DNA of 64,000 bases from Anabas testudineus (lineage: Eukaryota; Chordata; Actinopteri; Anabantiformes; Anabantidae): positions 7,194,484 through 7,258,483 of the forward strand of contig NC_046610.1 of assembly GCF_900324465.2 (NCBI RefSeq), written 5' to 3'. Below are positions 63,675-64,000 of the stretch, one piece after another. The notes beneath the pieces were generated by a model, which was not told the DNA's origin, ran no database searches, and worked only from the letters and a program-made list of their open reading frames with translations. How positions within the stretch are numbered: the first letter of the stretch is position 1; each line of letters starts with the position of its first letter. The position numbers were made by a program, and so were the translations under genes.

Positions 63675-64000
63675 CTGAGAAGGTCAAAGCGTTTGAATAC
63701 ATGTTGCATGCGTCCCCACCTTTTAGATGTCCAATAGAAAGCAGCGTGGTAAGAGAAAAGAAGGAGGAAAGCAGGTTAAGCAAAAATATGCAGCAAAAAG
63801 TGGAAGAGATGGGGAGAAGGAGAATAATTAGGAGAGAAAATAAGATGTTCTTCCTCCAACACCAGTCAAGGAAACACATGAGCACACCAGAAAAAAACAA
63901 AAAAATCCAATATACTACAGTACCGTACACACTGGAGGGAAAAAAAGGAAAAAGACTAAAACAAAGACAGAAAAAGTATCAGGTGAAAGGGAGATGTTTG
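63675..64000. other. intron of sorbs2
   Basis: Lies upstream (gene sense) of the acceptor TTCTCAG| at 63675-63681. The open frame of the big exon continues through it by chance; the pyrimidine tract and loss of resemblance to SORBS2 mark it as intron. No further exon was seen before the window edge. Confidence 0.6.

Noticed and set aside
1-64000. LTR elements, endogenous viruses, CRISPR arrays, tRNA or rRNA genes
   Set aside because: No polymerase, capsid or envelope motifs, no paired long terminal repeats, no regularly spaced repeats and no tRNA box pairs were recognised when reading both strands.

Overview
The window is nuclear DNA from a ray-finned (teleost, probably percomorph) fish. Genes are split into many short exons with GT-AG introns of about 80-2500 bp. 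Dinucleotide and trinucleotide microsatellites are common, and there are decayed Tc1-type transposons and repeat tails typical of bony fish. No bacterial, viral or LTR-type element was seen. Exon boundaries below were placed by eye from splice consensus, reading phase and remembered human proteins; the exon phases add up for every gene except pdlim3.

Layout, left to right. 1375-13576 (-): the 5' half of a dachsous-type giant cadherin (dchs2), which runs off the left edge. 15348-19974 (-): plrg1, a WD40 spliceosome component, complete in 15 exons. 22492-25687 (-): fgg, the fibrinogen gamma chain, complete in 9 exons. 30206-31497 and 32416-34043 (+): two tandem lecithin retinol acyltransferase (LRAT) genes of two coding exons each. 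39527-40645 (+): npy2r, a single-coding-exon neuropeptide Y receptor with an upstream 5' UTR intron. 43431-50328 (-): pdlim3 (PDZ-LIM), in 7 exons. 54901-63674 (-): the 3' two thirds of sorbs2 (ArgBP2), which runs off the right edge.

As I recall, dchs2-plrg1-fgg-lrat-npy2r reproduces a human 4q31-q32 block, and pdlim3-sorbs2 a human 4q35 pair. The window therefore joins two parts of one ancestral chromosome. FGB and FGA (human neighbours of FGG) and RBM46 (between LRAT and NPY2R) are absent from the expected places. The genes do not form one pathway. They cover planar cell polarity (dchs2), splicing (plrg1), clotting (fgg), retinoid storage and vision (lrat pair), appetite and neuronal signalling (npy2r) and muscle/Z-disc or adhesion scaffolding (pdlim3, sorbs2).

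The points most worth checking are a one-base frameshift just before the LIM domain of pdlim3, a GC-AG intron in plrg1, a very long proline-rich linker between the second and third SH3 domains of sorbs2 that resembles the long linker of SORBS1, fgg standing without fga/fgb, and the diverged tandem lrat pair. I found no convincing new biological system; these are features of ordinary vertebrate genes.
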